Of a stretch of 64,000 bases of DNA, positions 39,029 through 47,763 are shown in pieces. The notes under the pieces are model-generated. The model was not told where the DNA came from, ran no database searches, and saw only the letters and a program-made list of their open reading frames with translations. Origin of the DNA: Halorussus gelatinilyticus. Lineage in GTDB: Archaea; Halobacteriota; Halobacteria; Halobacteriales; Haladaptataceae. The stretch covers positions 1,116,001 through 1,180,000 of the forward strand of contig NZ_CP096658.1 in the NCBI RefSeq assembly GCF_023238445.1, written 5' to 3'. The translations under genes were made by a program, and so were the position numbers. Within the stretch, counting starts at the first letter, position 1; each line of letters begins with the position of its first letter.

Positions 39029-40483
39029 ATGAGCGAGGAGGAGCCTACTTCGGACGTGGTGCGCCGCGATCGCTTCAGCGGCGGCCCCGCCCGCGGGTTC
39101 CTCTCCTCGATGGCCGACGACGAGCGCATCTTCTCGGCCGACCTCGCGGTGGACCGCGCCCACGTCGTGATGCTGGCCGAGCAGGGCGTCGTAGACGAGG
39201 ACGAAGCCGCGGCCATCCTCTCTGCGCTCGACGGCGTGGAGTCGGCCGGCTTCGACGCGCTCCCCGACGGCGAGGACGTTCACGCCGCCATCGAGACCGC
39301 GGTCATCGAGCGCGTGGGCGACGTGGGCGGGAAGATGCACACCGCCCGCTCGCGCAACGACGAGGTGGCGACCTGCATCCGGTACCGCCTGCGCGAGGAC
39401 GTGTTGGAGGCGATAGAGGCGACCCTCGGTCTCCGGAAGTCGCTCGCCGAGGTCGCCGCGGAACACACCGAGACCGTGATGCCCGGCTACACCCACCTCC
39501 AGCCCGCACAGCCGACGACCGTGGCTCACTACCTGCTGTCCTACGAGCAGGCGGTCGCGCGCGACACGGCGAGGCTCTTCGACGCCTACGCCCGCGTCAA
39601 CCGCTCGCCGCTCGGCGCGGCGGCGTTCGCGGGCACGCCCTTCGACGTGGACCGCGAGCGCACCGCCGAGTTGTTGGGCTTCGACGGTCTCGTGGCGAAC
39701 TCGATGGACGCGGTGTCGGCCCGCGACTTCCTCGTGGAGGTCGTGGCCGCGCTCGCCAATCTCGCCACGACGGTCTCCGGACTGGCGGAGGACCTCGTGG
39801 TGTTCTCGAACAAGGGGCTGGTCGAGCTGTCGGACGACTACTCCTCGACCTCCTCCATCATGCCCCAGAAGAAGAACCCCGACACGCTCGAACTCGTCCG
39901 CGCGACCGCGGGCGACGCCGCGGCGGGGCTGAACGGCCTGCTCACGGCGCTGAAGGGCCTGCCCCGCGCGTACAACCGCGACCTGCAGAACGCCACGCCC
40001 CACGCGTGGGAGACCGTCGATGCCGTGACCGAAGCGGTCGCGGTCGCCGCCGGAGCGGCGGCGACCGCGACGTGGGACGACGAAGCGCTCGCGGACGCGG
40101 CCGGGGAAGGGTTCTCGACCGCGACGGGCGTCGCCGACCTGCTGGCGATGGCCGGGGTCCCCTTCCGGAAAGCGCACGAGATGGTCGCGAAGGCCGCGGA
40201 GGAGGGCGCAGATTATGCGGCACTGGATTCGGCCGCCGAGGAGGTACTGGACGACCCGCTGTCGGCCTACGTCGAGCGCGAGGCGGTCGAGACCGCGCTG
40301 GACCCCGCCGAGAGCGCGGCCTCGCGCGACTCGACCGGCGGTCCCGCTCCCGAGTCGGTCGCGGCGGGCCTGACCGCGGCCGAGGAGACCGTCGCGGCCG
40401 ACGAGGCGACGCTGGCCGACGCCCGCGCGTCGCTGGCCGCGGCCGCCGACCGACTCTCCGAGGAGGTGAGTATCCGTGCCTGA
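39029..40483 (+). CDS. argH: Argininosuccinate lyase
   Basis: A 484-residue member of the fumarase/aspartase superfamily, splitting argininosuccinate to arginine and fumarate. Signatures are TARSRNDEVATC (about 109-120), PGYTHLQPAQPTT (about 152-164) and the catalytic loop SSIMPQKKNPD (about 275-285). It begins 3 bp after the argG stop, so the pair is co-transcribed. The Ala/Glu-rich C-terminus is longer than in bacterial enzymes. Confidence 0.96.
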   Translation: MSEEEPTSDVVRRDRFSGGPARGFLSSMADDERIFSADLAVDRAHVVMLAEQGVVDEDEAAAILSALDGVESAGFDALPDGEDVHAAIETAVIERVGDVGGKMHTARSRNDEVATCIRYRLREDVLEAIEATLGLRKSLAEVAAEHTETVMPGYTHLQPAQPTTVAHYLLSYEQAVARDTARLFDAYARVNRSPLGAAAFAGTPFDVDRERTAELLGFDGLVANSMDAVSARDFLVEVVAALANLATTVSGLAEDLVVFSNKGLVELSDDYSSTSSIMPQKKNPDTLELVRATAGDAAAGLNGLLTALKGLPRAYNRDLQNATPHAWETVDAVTEAVAVAAGAAATATWDDEALADAAGEGFSTATGVADLLAMAGVPFRKAHEMVAKAAEEGADYAALDSAAEEVLDDPLSAYVEREAVETALDPAESAASRDSTGGPAPESVAAGLTAAEETVAADEATLADARASLAAAADRLSEEVSIRA

Positions 40484-40528
40484 CCGACCGCCGGTCCCGT
40501 CCGGGACCATACTTATATATCACCGAAG

Positions 40529-40540
40529 TCCGATATCGGA
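40529..40540. promoter_or_regulatory. Palindrome upstream of the lysW operon
   Basis: TCCGATATCGGA is a perfect 12-bp palindrome within the argH-lysW gap, about 10 bp after a TATA-like TTATATATC (40513-40521), so it sits near the expected transcription start. A second TATA-like TTTAAGTAG lies at 40622-40630, nearer lysW. A candidate operator for arginine control. Confidence 0.45.
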
Positions 40541-40654
40541 TTTCGTTTGACGCTGCTTTTGCCATTTCAGTCCGTTAGAGCCGCCTCTGCGCACTGAAAA
40601 ATTATTGACACGTTCGATGGGTTTAAGTAGTAATGCGGAATACAATGGATTGCT

Positions 40655-40819
40655 ATGACCGAATGCGTCGAGTGCGGGGCGGACGTGACCCTGCACGACA
40701 ATGCGGAAGTAGGAGAGATACTCGACTGCACGACCTGCGGCGCGGAACTGGAACTCGTCGAGCGAAACCCGCCAGTCCTCCAGCGAGCCCCGGAGCTCGA
40801 AGAGGACTGGGGGGAGTAA
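40655..40819 (+). CDS. lysW: Amino-group carrier protein LysW/ArgW
   Basis: A 54-residue acidic carrier. A zinc-binding pair CVECG (4-8) and CTTCG (25-29) is followed by an acidic region and the invariant C-terminal EDWGE, whose last Glu carries the substrate through its side-chain carboxyl. It protects the amino group of glutamate through the next steps of synthesis. Too short for ordinary ORF calling but unmistakable, with the ligase gene following directly. Confidence 0.95.
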   Translation: MTECVECGADVTLHDNAEVGEILDCTTCGAELELVERNPPVLQRAPELEEDWGE

Positions 40820-40820
40820 G

Positions 40821-41693
40821 TTGCAGGTTGGACTACTCTACTCCCGGATTCGGAAGGACGAGAAGCTCCTGCTCTCCGAACTCCGCGAGCGCGGCCACGA
40901 CGTCGTGAAGATAGACGTGCGCGACCTGCAGTTCGGGCTGACCGAAGCGCCCGAGATACTCGCGGGCCTCGATATCGTGGTGGACCGCTGTCTCGCCACG
41001 AGTCGGAGCCTCTACGCTACGACGTTCTGCGAGGCGTACGGCGTGCCCGTGGTCAACTCCGCGGAGACCGCCCGGACCTGCGCCGACAAGGTGCAGAACA
41101 GCCTCGCGCTCGCGGGGGCCGGCGTGCCCACGCCCGCCACGGACGTGGCGTTCACCAAGGAATCGGCGATGGAGAGCATCGAGACGTTCGGCTACCCCTG
41201 CGTCCTCAAGCCCGTCGTCGGGTCGTGGGGTCGCCTGATGGCGAAGATCGACTCCGAGAGCGCCGCGGAAGCGATTCTCGAACACAAGGCCACGCTCGGC
41301 CACTACGAGCACAAGGTGTTCTACGTCCAAGAGTTCGTGGACAAGCCCGGACGCGACATCCGGGTCCTCGCGGCCGACGGCGAACCCGTCGCCGCGATGG
41401 TGCGCTCGTCGGACCACTGGCTCACGAACGCCGCGAAGGGCGCGGACGTCGAGCAGTTCGAGTTGGACGCCGAGGCCGAAGCGCTCGTTCAGGAAGCCAG
41501 CGACGCCGTGGGCGGCGGCTTGCTCGGCGTGGACCTGATGGAGACGGGCGATTCGTACACCGTCCACGAGGTCAACCACACCGTCGAGTTCAAGGCGCTG
41601 AACGACGCCGTCGGCGCGGACGTGCCCGCCAAGGTGGTCGATTGGCTCGAAGCGAAGGCTGCGGCGGAGACGAAACGTGGGGTGGTCGCCTGA
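40821..41693 (+). CDS. argX: Glutamate--LysW ligase ArgX (LysX family)
   Basis: A 290-residue ATP-grasp ligase joining the amino group of glutamate (or alpha-aminoadipate) to the terminal Glu of LysW. ATP-grasp elements are visible: PCVLKPVVGSWGRLM (about 131-145), FYVQEFVDKPGRDIRVL (about 169-185) and GGLLGVDLM with EVNHTVEF (about 231-255). The start is TTG at 40821, one base past the lysW stop. Surrounding arg genes, with no lysine genes, favour glutamate as substrate; sequence alone does not settle ArgX against LysX. Confidence 0.9.
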   Translation: MQVGLLYSRIRKDEKLLLSELRERGHDVVKIDVRDLQFGLTEAPEILAGLDIVVDRCLATSRSLYATTFCEAYGVPVVNSAETARTCADKVQNSLALAGAGVPTPATDVAFTKESAMESIETFGYPCVLKPVVGSWGRLMAKIDSESAAEAILEHKATLGHYEHKVFYVQEFVDKPGRDIRVLAADGEPVAAMVRSSDHWLTNAAKGADVEQFELDAEAEALVQEASDAVGGGLLGVDLMETGDSYTVHEVNHTVEFKALNDAVGADVPAKVVDWLEAKAAAETKRGVVA

Positions 41694-42775
41694 TGCCCAT
41701 CGTCGATGCCGACGGGGCGACGGGAGCGAACGCCGACGAGACGCTCTCGGCGACCGTCGTCGGCGGGTCCGGTTTCGCCGGCGGCGAACTCCTGCGTCTG
41801 CTCGCGGGCCACCCGAACTTCGACCTCGCGGGCGCGACCAGCCGCGAGTACGCGGGCAAGTCGGTCGGGTCGGTCCACCCGAACCTGCGCGGGACCGACC
41901 TGCGCTTCTCGGACCCGGCGGACCTCGACTCGGTGGACGTCCTGTTCGCCGCGACGCCACACGGCGTCTCGATGGAACAGATAGACGACTTCTACGAGGC
42001 GGCCGACACCGTGGTGGACCTGAGCGCGGACTTCCGGCTGAACACGGAGGCCCAGTACGAGGAGTGGTACGACGGCCACGACGCGCCCGAGTATCTGGAC
42101 GAGGCGGTCTACGCTCTGCCGGAACTCCACCGCGAGGAGTTGCCCGGCGCGGACCTCGTCGCGGCCGGCGGCTGTAACGCCACCGCGACGATTCTGGGGC
42201 TGTATCCCCTCTTCGAGGCCGGAATTCTCGACGGCGACGAGCAAATCGTCGCCGACGTGAAGGTCGGCTCCTCGGAGGGCGGCGCGAGCGCGAGCAAGGC
42301 GGGCAGTCACGCCGAGCGCTCGGGCGTCGTCAGACCCTACGCGCCGACCGGCCACCGACACGAGGCCGAAATCGAGCAGGAACTCGGCGCGTCGGTCTCG
42401 TTCTCGGCCCACGCCGTGGACATGGTCCGCGGCGCGGCCGCGACCTGTCACGTCTTCCCGGACGAACCCGTCTCGAATGGCGACCTCTGGTCGGCCTTCC
42501 GCGGAGCCTACGACGAGGAACCCTTCGTCAGGCTCCAGTCCGGCGGGTCGGGCGTCTATCGCTACCCCGAACCGAAGGCCGTAGCGGGGACGAACTACGC
42601 GGAGGTCGGCTTCGAGTTGGACCCCGGCAACGAGCGCGTCGTGGTGTTCAGCGCCATCGACAATCTGGTGAAAGGCACGGCCGGGCAGGCAGTTCACGCC
42701 GCCAACGTCGCGCTCGGCCTCGAAGAGACCGCGGGACTCGACTTTCAGGGACTGCACCCGGTGGGAAGCCCATGA
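41693..42775 (+). CDS. argC: LysW-glutamyl-phosphate reductase (ArgC/LysY)
   Basis: A 360-residue NADPH-dependent semialdehyde dehydrogenase. The Rossmann motif VVGGSGFAGGELLRLL is at about 22-37, the catalytic Cys in AGGCNATA at about 161, and the His region SFSAHAVDMVRGA near 240. It reduces the carrier-bound acyl phosphate to the semialdehyde. The ATG at 41693 overlaps the argX stop (TGATG). A 15-residue N-terminal extension precedes the Rossmann fold. Confidence 0.93.
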   Translation: MPIVDADGATGANADETLSATVVGGSGFAGGELLRLLAGHPNFDLAGATSREYAGKSVGSVHPNLRGTDLRFSDPADLDSVDVLFAATPHGVSMEQIDDFYEAADTVVDLSADFRLNTEAQYEEWYDGHDAPEYLDEAVYALPELHREELPGADLVAAGGCNATATILGLYPLFEAGILDGDEQIVADVKVGSSEGGASASKAGSHAERSGVVRPYAPTGHRHEAEIEQELGASVSFSAHAVDMVRGAAATCHVFPDEPVSNGDLWSAFRGAYDEEPFVRLQSGGSGVYRYPEPKAVAGTNYAEVGFELDPGNERVVVFSAIDNLVKGTAGQAVHAANVALGLEETAGLDFQGLHPVGSP

Positions 42776-43737
42776 CGGAGTACACCGAAGCCGAACTCGA
42801 AGCGGCCCACGAACAGCTAATCGACAACGACCTCGGCGACGACGGACTCCGGACCGACGGCGGAGCGGTCGGCGCGGACGACCAGAACGCGCCCATCGTC
42901 GTCAAAATCGGCGGCGCGCGCGCCGTGAACCCCGAGGACGCGCTCGCGGACGTCGCACACCTCGTCGCCAACGGCGAGGACGTGGTGGTCGTCCACGGCG
43001 GTTCGACCGCGGTGGACGACACGCTCGAACGCCTCGGCGAGGACCCCGAGTACGTCGAGACGCCCGGCGGCGTCGTCGGGCGCTTCACCGACGAGACGAC
43101 GATGGAGGTCTTCGAGATGGTCCTGCCCGGCAAACTCAACACCGACCTCGTGGCGGGCCTCCAGAATCAGGGCGTGAACGCGGTCGGTCTCTCGGGTGCG
43201 GACGGAAAGCTCCTGACCGGCCCGCGCAAGTCGGCGGTCAAGGTCGTCGAAGACGGTCGGAAGAAGATAAAGCGCGGCGACCACTCCGGCAAAATCGAGG
43301 CGGTCAACGACGACCTGCTCTCGACCCTGCTGGCCGGGAGCTACGTCCCGGTCGTCACGGTGCCGATGCTCGCGGAAGAATCCTCCGGCGAGGGAACCGC
43401 GACCGAGTTCACCCCCGTCAACGCCGACGCCGACCGCGCGGCCGCCGCGGTTGCGGGCGCGCTGGGCGGCGAATTAGTCGTCCTGACCGACGTGGAGGGC
43501 GTCTACGAGGACCCCGAGGACTCGGACTCGCTCATCGAGTCGGTCGGAACGCCCGCGGAGTTGGACGCCGCCGAGGACGCCGCGGAAGGGTTCATGACGA
43601 AGAAGGTCATGGCCGCGGTCGAGGCGCTGGAGGGCGGCGCGGCCTCGGTGACGGTCGCGGACGCGAACAACCGCGACCCCATCACCGCGGCCCGGACCGG
43701 CCACGGGACCACCTTCGAACCGGAGGCGGTCAGATGA
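42772..43737 (+). CDS. argB: LysW-glutamate kinase (ArgB/LysZ)
   Basis: A 321-residue amino-acid kinase phosphorylating carrier-bound glutamate. The core begins at VVKIGGARAV (about 43-52), then VVVHGGSTAVDD (about 72-83), GLSGADGKLLTG and LTDVEGVYEDP. The acidic N-terminal extension of about 40 residues (MTEYTEAELEAAHEQLIDND...) is not part of the kinase fold and is longer than in most homologues. It overlaps argC by 4 bases. Confidence 0.92.
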   Translation: MTEYTEAELEAAHEQLIDNDLGDDGLRTDGGAVGADDQNAPIVVKIGGARAVNPEDALADVAHLVANGEDVVVVHGGSTAVDDTLERLGEDPEYVETPGGVVGRFTDETTMEVFEMVLPGKLNTDLVAGLQNQGVNAVGLSGADGKLLTGPRKSAVKVVEDGRKKIKRGDHSGKIEAVNDDLLSTLLAGSYVPVVTVPMLAEESSGEGTATEFTPVNADADRAAAAVAGALGGELVVLTDVEGVYEDPEDSDSLIESVGTPAELDAAEDAAEGFMTKKVMAAVEALEGGAASVTVADANNRDPITAARTGHGTTFEPEAVR

Positions 43738-43775
43738 CGACCGACTGTGCGGCCGACGCGGAGGTGACGGCATGA
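43734..43775 (+). CDS. 13-codon mini-ORF linking argB and argD
   Basis: MTTDCAADAEVTA: its ATG overlaps the argB stop (ATGA) and its stop overlaps the argD ATG (ATGA). It bridges a 34-bp gap in an operon where the junctions between argX and argF otherwise overlap directly. It may act as a translational relay; a functional peptide is unlikely. Confidence 0.4.
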   Translation: MTTDCAADAEVTA

Positions 43776-44911
43776 CCGGCGGATTCGTCTACTCCGAGAA
43801 GCCCATCCGTATCGAGTCGGGCGAGGGCGTCCACCTCTACGACGATTCAGGTGACGAGTACCTCGACTTCGGCGCGAGCTACGGCGTCGCCGCGGTCGGC
43901 CACTGCCACCCCGAAGTCGTCTCGACGGTGCAGGAGCAGGTCGAGAAACTGACCTTCGTGCAGGCCAGCTATCCCAACTCGTCCCGCGACGGCCTCTACG
44001 AGAAGTTGGCCGCTGTCGCTCCCGGCGACCTGGAGAACGTCTGGCTCTGCAACTCCGGCACCGAGGCCAACGAGGCGGCCATCAAGTTCGCCCGCAGTGC
44101 CACCGGCAACTCCAAAATCGTCGCGGCCCAGCGCGGCTTCCACGGCCGCACGATGGGGTCGCTCTCGGCGACGTGGAAACCGAAGTACAAGAAGCCCTTC
44201 GAGCCCCTCGCCGGGGACTTCGAGTTCGTGCCCTACGGCGACGAGGAGGCGCTGGCCGAGGCCGTGGACGACGAGACGGCCGCGGTCCTGCTCGAACCGA
44301 TTCAGGGCGAGGGCGGCGTCAATCCCGCGCCCGAGGGCTACCTGCAGGCCGCCCGCGAGGTCACGCAGGAGACCGGGACCGCGCTGGTTCTGGACGAGAT
44401 TCAGACCGGTCTCGGCCGGACCGGGGCGCTCTGGGCCTGCGAGAAGCGCGGCGTCGTGCCCGACGTCCTCACCTCGGCGAAGGGACTGGGCGGCGGGCTT
44501 CCGGTCGGCGCGACGCTCTGCGCCGACTGGATCGCGGAGAACGCGGGACCGCACGGCTCGACGTTCTCGGGCGGCCCGGTCGTCAGCGCGGCCGCGGACG
44601 CGACGCTCTCGGTCGTCGCCGACGAGAATCTGGCCGAGAACGCGGCCGAGGTCGGCGACTATCTCCAGTCGAAACTGGGGGGTTCCGAGGTAGCGATTCG
44701 CACGGTCCGCGGCGAAGGTCTCATCCTCGGCGCGGAGGTCGGGCGCGGCGCGAACCGCGCGCTGAAGGAGTTGGCGATGAACCACGGGATTCTGGCGCTC
44801 CCCGCGGGCCGGACCGTGGTGCGCCTGCTCCCGCCGCTGACCGTCACGAAATCCCACGCCGACGAGGTGGTCGCGGCGCTCGAAGTCGCGCTCTCGGAGG
44901 TGTCGGCGTGA
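43772..44911 (+). CDS. argD: LysW-ornithine (acetylornithine-type) aminotransferase
   Basis: A 379-residue class III PLP aminotransferase converting the carrier-bound semialdehyde to carrier-bound ornithine. Visible signatures: NSGTEANEAAIKFAR (about 94-108), the cofactor strand LVLDEIQTGLGRTG (about 205-218) and the PLP lysine in TSAKGLGGGLPVG (about residue 234). Its stop overlaps the GTG start of the next gene. Confidence 0.94.
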   Translation: MTGGFVYSEKPIRIESGEGVHLYDDSGDEYLDFGASYGVAAVGHCHPEVVSTVQEQVEKLTFVQASYPNSSRDGLYEKLAAVAPGDLENVWLCNSGTEANEAAIKFARSATGNSKIVAAQRGFHGRTMGSLSATWKPKYKKPFEPLAGDFEFVPYGDEEALAEAVDDETAAVLLEPIQGEGGVNPAPEGYLQAAREVTQETGTALVLDEIQTGLGRTGALWACEKRGVVPDVLTSAKGLGGGLPVGATLCADWIAENAGPHGSTFSGGPVVSAAADATLSVVADENLAENAAEVGDYLQSKLGGSEVAIRTVRGEGLILGAEVGRGANRALKELAMNHGILALPAGRTVVRLLPPLTVTKSHADEVVAALEVALSEVSA

Positions 44912-46023
44912 GCCAGAGCGCGGACGTGAGCGTCGGCGACGCGGCGGCCCGCGACCTGCTCGTGGACCTCGTGGAGATTCCGTCGCCGACCGGCGACGAG
45001 CGGGCCTGCGCGGAACGCCTCGCCGCGTTCTTCGAGGAGCGCGGGCGCGAGGTCCGGATAGACGAGGCGGGCAACGTCCGCGCGCCCGCCGACGACTCGG
45101 TCCTGCTGACCTCGCACATCGACACCGTGCCGGGCGACATCCCGGTGGAAATGACCGACGGTGAACTGTGGGGCCGCGGGAGCGTGGACGCCAAAGGCCC
45201 GCTCGCGGCGATGGCCGCGGCCGCGATAGAGACCGGCGTGAGCTTCGTCGGCGTCGTCGGCGAGGAGACCGACTCGCGGGGTGCCCGGTTTCTCGTCGAG
45301 GACCGCGAGGAACCCGACGCCGTGGTCAACGGCGAACCCTCCGGGTGGGACGGCGTGACGCTCGGCTACCGCGGGTTCCTGTCGGGCGAGTACGCCGTCA
45401 GCACCGACTCGGCCCACACCTCGCGTCCCGAGGCGAACGCGATTCAGGACGCGATGGCGTGGTGGCAGGCGGTCGAGAGCGCGTTTTCGACGGAGAGCGA
45501 GGCCGCGTTCCCGTCGGCAGAAGCCGACGGGAACGCGGACGGTGAGGAGGGCGCGTCGGCGGACGACGACGCGCCCGTCTTCGAGCAGGTGACCGCCAAG
45601 CCCGTCGAGTTCTCGGGCGGCGTCGCGGCCGACGGCCTCTCGGTGGACGCGACGGTCGAGGCGCAGTTCCGGATTCCGCCCGGCGAGACCGCCGCGGGGA
45701 TTCGGGAGACGGTCGAAGACGAGTTGGAGTCGGGCGAAATCGAGTGGAACGAGCCGATTCCGCCCGTGATGGAGACGCCCCGGAGCGAGGTGGCCCGAGC
45801 GTTCCGAACTGGGATACGACGAGTCGGGGGCGACCCTCGACTCCTCCGCAAGACCGGAACCAGCGACATGAACCTCTACGCCGCGGCGTGGGACTGCCCG
45901 ATGGCGACCTACGGCCCCGGCGACTCCGAGTTGGACCACGCGCCGAACGAACACCTCGACCTCGGGGCGTTCGACCGCGCCGTCGCGGTCCTCGAACACG
46001 TCTCCGAGACGCTCCAATCATGA
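44908..46023 (+). CDS. lysK: LysW-ornithine hydrolase (ArgE/LysK, M20 family)
   Basis: A 371-residue M20 metallopeptidase releasing ornithine from the carrier. Motifs: SHIDTVPGD (about 68-76) with the first metal His/Asp, GRGSVDAKGPLAAM (about 89-102) and GEETDSRG (about 116-123) with the catalytic Glu. An acidic insert, SAEADGNADGEEGASADDD, sits in the dimerisation domain at about 197-215. The GTG start at 44908 overlaps the argD stop. Confidence 0.92.
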   Translation: MSQSADVSVGDAAARDLLVDLVEIPSPTGDERACAERLAAFFEERGREVRIDEAGNVRAPADDSVLLTSHIDTVPGDIPVEMTDGELWGRGSVDAKGPLAAMAAAAIETGVSFVGVVGEETDSRGARFLVEDREEPDAVVNGEPSGWDGVTLGYRGFLSGEYAVSTDSAHTSRPEANAIQDAMAWWQAVESAFSTESEAAFPSAEADGNADGEEGASADDDAPVFEQVTAKPVEFSGGVAADGLSVDATVEAQFRIPPGETAAGIRETVEDELESGEIEWNEPIPPVMETPRSEVARAFRTGIRRVGGDPRLLRKTGTSDMNLYAAAWDCPMATYGPGDSELDHAPNEHLDLGAFDRAVAVLEHVSETLQS

Positions 46024-47078
46024 ACGACCACGCGACTCACTCACCGACGGACTCGACAGACGACCCGGACGCGACGGCCCCGACCGACGGAAGCGACCCG
46101 TCCGAGGGAAGCGACCCGACCGCCGCGACCGACGAGACCAACCCGACCGACGCCGACGACTCGTCGTCGGCCGACCACGTCCTGCAAATCGACGACCTCT
46201 CGGCGGCGGAACTCGCCGAACTGTTCTCGACGGCGGCGGAGCTGAAAGTGGCCCACCGCGCCGGGAAGGACCACGCGGTCCTGCCGAACCACAGCCTCGC
46301 CATGCTGTTCGAGAAGCCCAGCACCCGGACGCGGGTCTCCTTCGAGACGGGGATGACCCAACTGGGCGGCCACGCGGTCTACCTCGGGCCGGACACGACC
46401 CACTTGGACCACGGCGAACCGGTCGCCGACACCGCCCGCGCCCTCTCGCGGTACGTGGACGCGGTGATGGCCCGCGTGTTCGACCACGACGCGCTGGTCG
46501 AGATGGCGGAGTACGCGACGGTGCCGGTCGTCAACGGCCTGTCGGACGCGGCCCACCCGTGCCAGACGCTCGCGGACCTGTTCACCGTCTACGAGGAGTT
46601 CGGCGGATTCGAGGACGTGAGCGTCGCGTGGGTCGGCGACGGGAACAACGTCGGCCAGTCGTTCGCGGTCGGGGCCGCGATGGCCGGACTCGACCTGACG
46701 ATGGCGACCCCGGAGGGGTACGGCCCCGACGAGAGCGTCCTCTCGCGCGCCGAGTCCCACGGCTCCGCGCCCGAGGTCGTCCGCAATCCCGAGGAGGCAG
46801 TCGAGGGCGCGGACGTGGTGTACACCGACGTCTGGGTCAGCATGGGCGAAGAGGACGAACGGGACGAGAAGTTGGGCGACTTCGAGGGCTTTCAGGTGAA
46901 CGACGACCTGCTCGCGGCCGCGCCGGAGGCCGCCGTGATGCACTGCCTGCCGGCCCACCGCGGCGAGGAGATTACGGGCGCGGTGCTGGAGAGCGACCGG
47001 TCTGTCGTGTGGGAGCAGGCCGAGAACCGGATGCACACCCAGAAGGCGCTGCTGGTGCATCTGCTCGGCGACGACTGA
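46020..47078 (+). CDS. argF: Ornithine carbamoyltransferase with acidic N-terminal extension
   Basis: A 352-residue enzyme making citrulline from ornithine and carbamoyl phosphate. The carbamoyl-phosphate loop is EKPSTRTRVSFE (about 98-109), with HPCQTLADLF (about 180-189) and the ornithine/active-site HCLPAHRGEE (about 308-317). The first 53 residues are low-complexity Asp/Thr/Ser/Pro repeats (DGSDPSEGSDPTAATDETN) not found in usual OTCases of about 300-310 residues. The ATG at 46020 overlaps the previous stop; translation could instead begin later, but no internal ATG precedes the fold. Confidence 0.93.
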   Translation: MNDHATHSPTDSTDDPDATAPTDGSDPSEGSDPTAATDETNPTDADDSSSADHVLQIDDLSAAELAELFSTAAELKVAHRAGKDHAVLPNHSLAMLFEKPSTRTRVSFETGMTQLGGHAVYLGPDTTHLDHGEPVADTARALSRYVDAVMARVFDHDALVEMAEYATVPVVNGLSDAAHPCQTLADLFTVYEEFGGFEDVSVAWVGDGNNVGQSFAVGAAMAGLDLTMATPEGYGPDESVLSRAESHGSAPEVVRNPEEAVEGADVVYTDVWVSMGEEDERDEKLGDFEGFQVNDDLLAAAPEAAVMHCLPAHRGEEITGAVLESDRSVVWEQAENRMHTQKALLVHLLGDD

Positions 47079-47085
47079 GTTTCGG

Positions 47086-47592
47086 CTAGTCGGCCGCGTG
47101 GCGCTCGACGGTCTCGTCGAGGTGGAACTGCGTCCGGAGCTGAAGCCGGGGCACCTGCCCGACGGCACCGTTCGCGCCGGGCTTGCGCGTCGTCGTGCGC
47201 TCGACGGTCGCCGAGACCTCGGCACCGAGCCAGTCCCGGAGCGCCGAGCGCAGTCGCCGACCGTCTTCCGTCGAGTCGAGCAACACGTCCACGACCGGGG
47301 TCCGCGGACGCACCGCGAGGACCTCGGGACGGTCCTCCAGCCACGCCGTCAGGTCGGGATAAGTCTGCTCGCCGAGCGTATCCGCGATTTTCGCGTACGT
47401 GCCGGTGAGGTCCGCGAGTTTCCAGTACCTCGTAAGCGCGTACTCGTCCACGACGTTCTCCCGGCGCGTCGCTCGGTACGCGTTCGTGAGGACGTCGGCG
47501 TCCCCGAGTCGGTCGTAGTCGGCCTCGAACCGGACGCGGCGCTCCTCCGGGGAGTCGGTGTCCGGCGTCCACGTCGCTTGCCACTCGTACAT
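47086..47592 (-). CDS. Hypothetical soluble protein
   Basis: A 168-residue protein, MYEWQATWTPDTDSPEERR..., with conserved-looking aromatic residues in its N-terminal half (YALTRYWKLADLTGTYAKI), a central VLAVRPRTPVVDVLLDSTEDG and a basic Arg/Thr segment near the C-terminus. I do not recognise the family. The ATG at 47592 is preferred to one at 47622. It is convergent with argF, 7 bp from its stop. Confidence 0.68.
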   Translation of the reverse strand: MYEWQATWTPDTDSPEERRVRFEADYDRLGDADVLTNAYRATRRENVVDEYALTRYWKLADLTGTYAKIADTLGEQTYPDLTAWLEDRPEVLAVRPRTPVVDVLLDSTEDGRRLRSALRDWLGAEVSATVERTTTRKPGANGAVGQVPRLQLRTQFHLDETVERHAAD

Positions 47593-47763
47593 GGCGGCGG
47601 CTTTCCAGCCCCCTGTTATCAACTTTCACCTTTCGGCGCTTCTCGGTCGGCGGGGTCCGCGCCCGCGCCGAATGCTAACCGTTTATTCAACTAGCCCGTT
47701 ATAAATGTCAACAGCCAAAACTGATTATGACGTTCTCGTCGTGACTCCCGACGGAGAGAAACC

